From: JAKFWF01 sp031401535
Lineage (GTDB): Bacteria > Pseudomonadota > Alphaproteobacteria > Rhizobiales > Hyphomicrobiaceae
Reading direction: 5' to 3'
NCBI GenBank assembly: GCA_031401535.1
Contig: JANNRP010000481.1
Span: 1 to 13,770, forward strand
Length of the DNA: 13,770 bases
A program made the position numbers and the translations under genes. Shown one piece after another: positions 12,942-13,770 of the stretch (position 1 is the first letter of the stretch; each line of letters starts with the position of its first letter). The notes under the pieces are model-generated. The model was not told the origin of the DNA. It ran no database searches and was given only the letters and a program-made list of their open reading frames with translations.

Positions 12942-13770
12942 GCCGGACGAGCACCAACAAGGCGCTGAACCAAGCTGCAGCCGAGCGCATCCTGATCATC
13001 GATGGCGCCATGGGCACCATGATCCAACGGCACAAGCTCGATGAGGCGGGCTATCGCGGATCGCGCTTCAAGGATTGGAGCCGAGATGTGCAGGGCAACA
13101 ACGACCTGCTTGTGCTGACCCAACCTGCAATCATCCAGCAGATCCATGAGGATTATCTGGCGGCTGGTGCCGACCTGATCGAAACCAACACGTTCAATGC
13201 GCAGCGCATTTCCATGGCCGACTACGGTATGGAGGAGTTGTCATTTGAAATGAACGTGGAAGCGGCAAAACTCGCGCGCCGCGCCGTCGACAAATGGAAC
13301 AAGAAGACGCCGAACAAACAGCGGTTCGTCGTCGGCGCCATTGGCCCGACCAACCGCACGGCATCGATCTCACCCGACGTCAATGACCCCGGCTACCGCA
13401 ACACATCGTTTGATGAGTTGCGCGGGGTCTACAAAGAGCAGACGCGCGGATTGATCGAGGGTGGCTCGGACATCATCATGATCGAGACGGTCTTCGATAC
13501 GCTCAATGCTAAAGCTGCCGGTTTTGCCGTGCTCGAAGTCTACGATGAGTTGGGCGTTGAACTGCCGTTGATGATTTCTGGCACGATCACCGACCGATCA
13601 GGCCGGACGCTGTCGGGGCAGACAACGGAAGCGTTCTGGTACTCGATGCGGCACCTGAAGCCATGGGCGATCGGATTGAACTGTGCGCTCGGTGCCGAGG
13701 CGATGCGGCCGTATCTAGCCGAGCTGTCCCGCGTCGCCGATACGCTGGTGTCGGCGTATCCGAATGCCGG
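12938..13770 (+). CDS. metH: Methionine synthase (cobalamin-dependent), N-terminal part
   Basis: MetH methylates homocysteine to methionine with cobalamin and 5-methyl-THF. The reading frame opens at an ATG overlapping the metF stop (ATGA) and stays open to the right edge, giving 277 codons of a protein normally about 1200 residues long. The visible part is the homocysteine-binding domain: ILIIDGAMGTMIQ (18-30), GADLIETNTFNA (77-88), GAIGPTNRTASISPDV (133-148), IIMIETVFDTLNAKAA (179-194), ISGTITDRSGRTLSGQT (213-229), and GLNCALG (246-252), whose Cys249 is the first of the three zinc ligands. The later CC pair and the folate, cobalamin and reactivation domains are outside the window. Whether it is a full-length or split MetH cannot be seen. 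Confidence 0.97.
   Translation, partial: MSRTSTNKALNQAAAERILIIDGAMGTMIQRHKLDEAGYRGSRFKDWSRDVQGNNDLLVLTQPAIIQQIHEDYLAAGADLIETNTFNAQRISMADYGMEELSFEMNVEAAKLARRAVDKWNKKTPNKQRFVVGAIGPTNRTASISPDVNDPGYRNTSFDELRGVYKEQTRGLIEGGSDIIMIETVFDTLNAKAAGFAVLEVYDELGVELPLMISGTITDRSGRTLSGQTTEAFWYSMRHLKPWAIGLNCALGAEAMRPYLAELSRVADTLVSAYPNA

Overview
The window looks like a chromosomal segment of a GC-rich alphaproteobacterium, most likely Hyphomicrobiales (Rhizobiales). This is inferred from the gene families (extensin-like lipoprotein, DUF1194 protein, ArsR-methyltransferase fusion ahead of metF/metH), from two CtrA-type boxes (TTAA-N7-TTAAC), and from the codon and GC style. No tRNA, rRNA or CRISPR array was seen.

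Left edge (1 to about 300): the first 18 codons of an IS110-family transposase on the minus strand, running off the window. Its upstream noncoding end folds strongly and is where this family encodes its bridge RNA. The exact border of the element is not visible.

406-5842, minus strand: a purine/RNA housekeeping block. guaB (IMP dehydrogenase) is followed by a MAPEG-type membrane protein (stop/start overlap) and then an RsmB-like rRNA cytosine methyltransferase (1 bp gap). After 190 bp comes a 657-residue protein that joins a SAM methyltransferase to a Ddl-like ATP-grasp ligase, the most puzzling protein here.

5843-6361: about 0.5 kb without a gene. It holds a REPIN-like pair of REP sequences (perfect 31-bp inverted arms 80 bp apart), itself flanked by a second, 19-bp inverted repeat. 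A related copy of the outer repeat lies at 10131-10151.

6362-10844, minus strand: an envelope-flavoured run of single genes. These are an extensin-like lipoprotein with a perfect CtrA box, a DUF1194 VWA-like secreted protein, UppP undecaprenyl-diphosphatase, an MlaC-like periplasmic lipid-carrier protein, and an orphan two-helix membrane protein with a second CtrA-like box. The 344-bp gap before uppP's 3' end holds a hairpin plus U-tract on the plus strand that could be the 3' end of a small RNA.

10951 to right edge, plus strand: a methionine/one-carbon operon. A SahR-type ArsR regulator fused to a SAM/SAH-binding domain is followed by metF and metH (metF-metH overlap ATGA; metH is cut by the window). 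A sigma70-like promoter overlaps a CATAT-CTTT-ATATG inverted repeat directly at the regulator's start, consistent with feedback control by S-adenosylhomocysteine.
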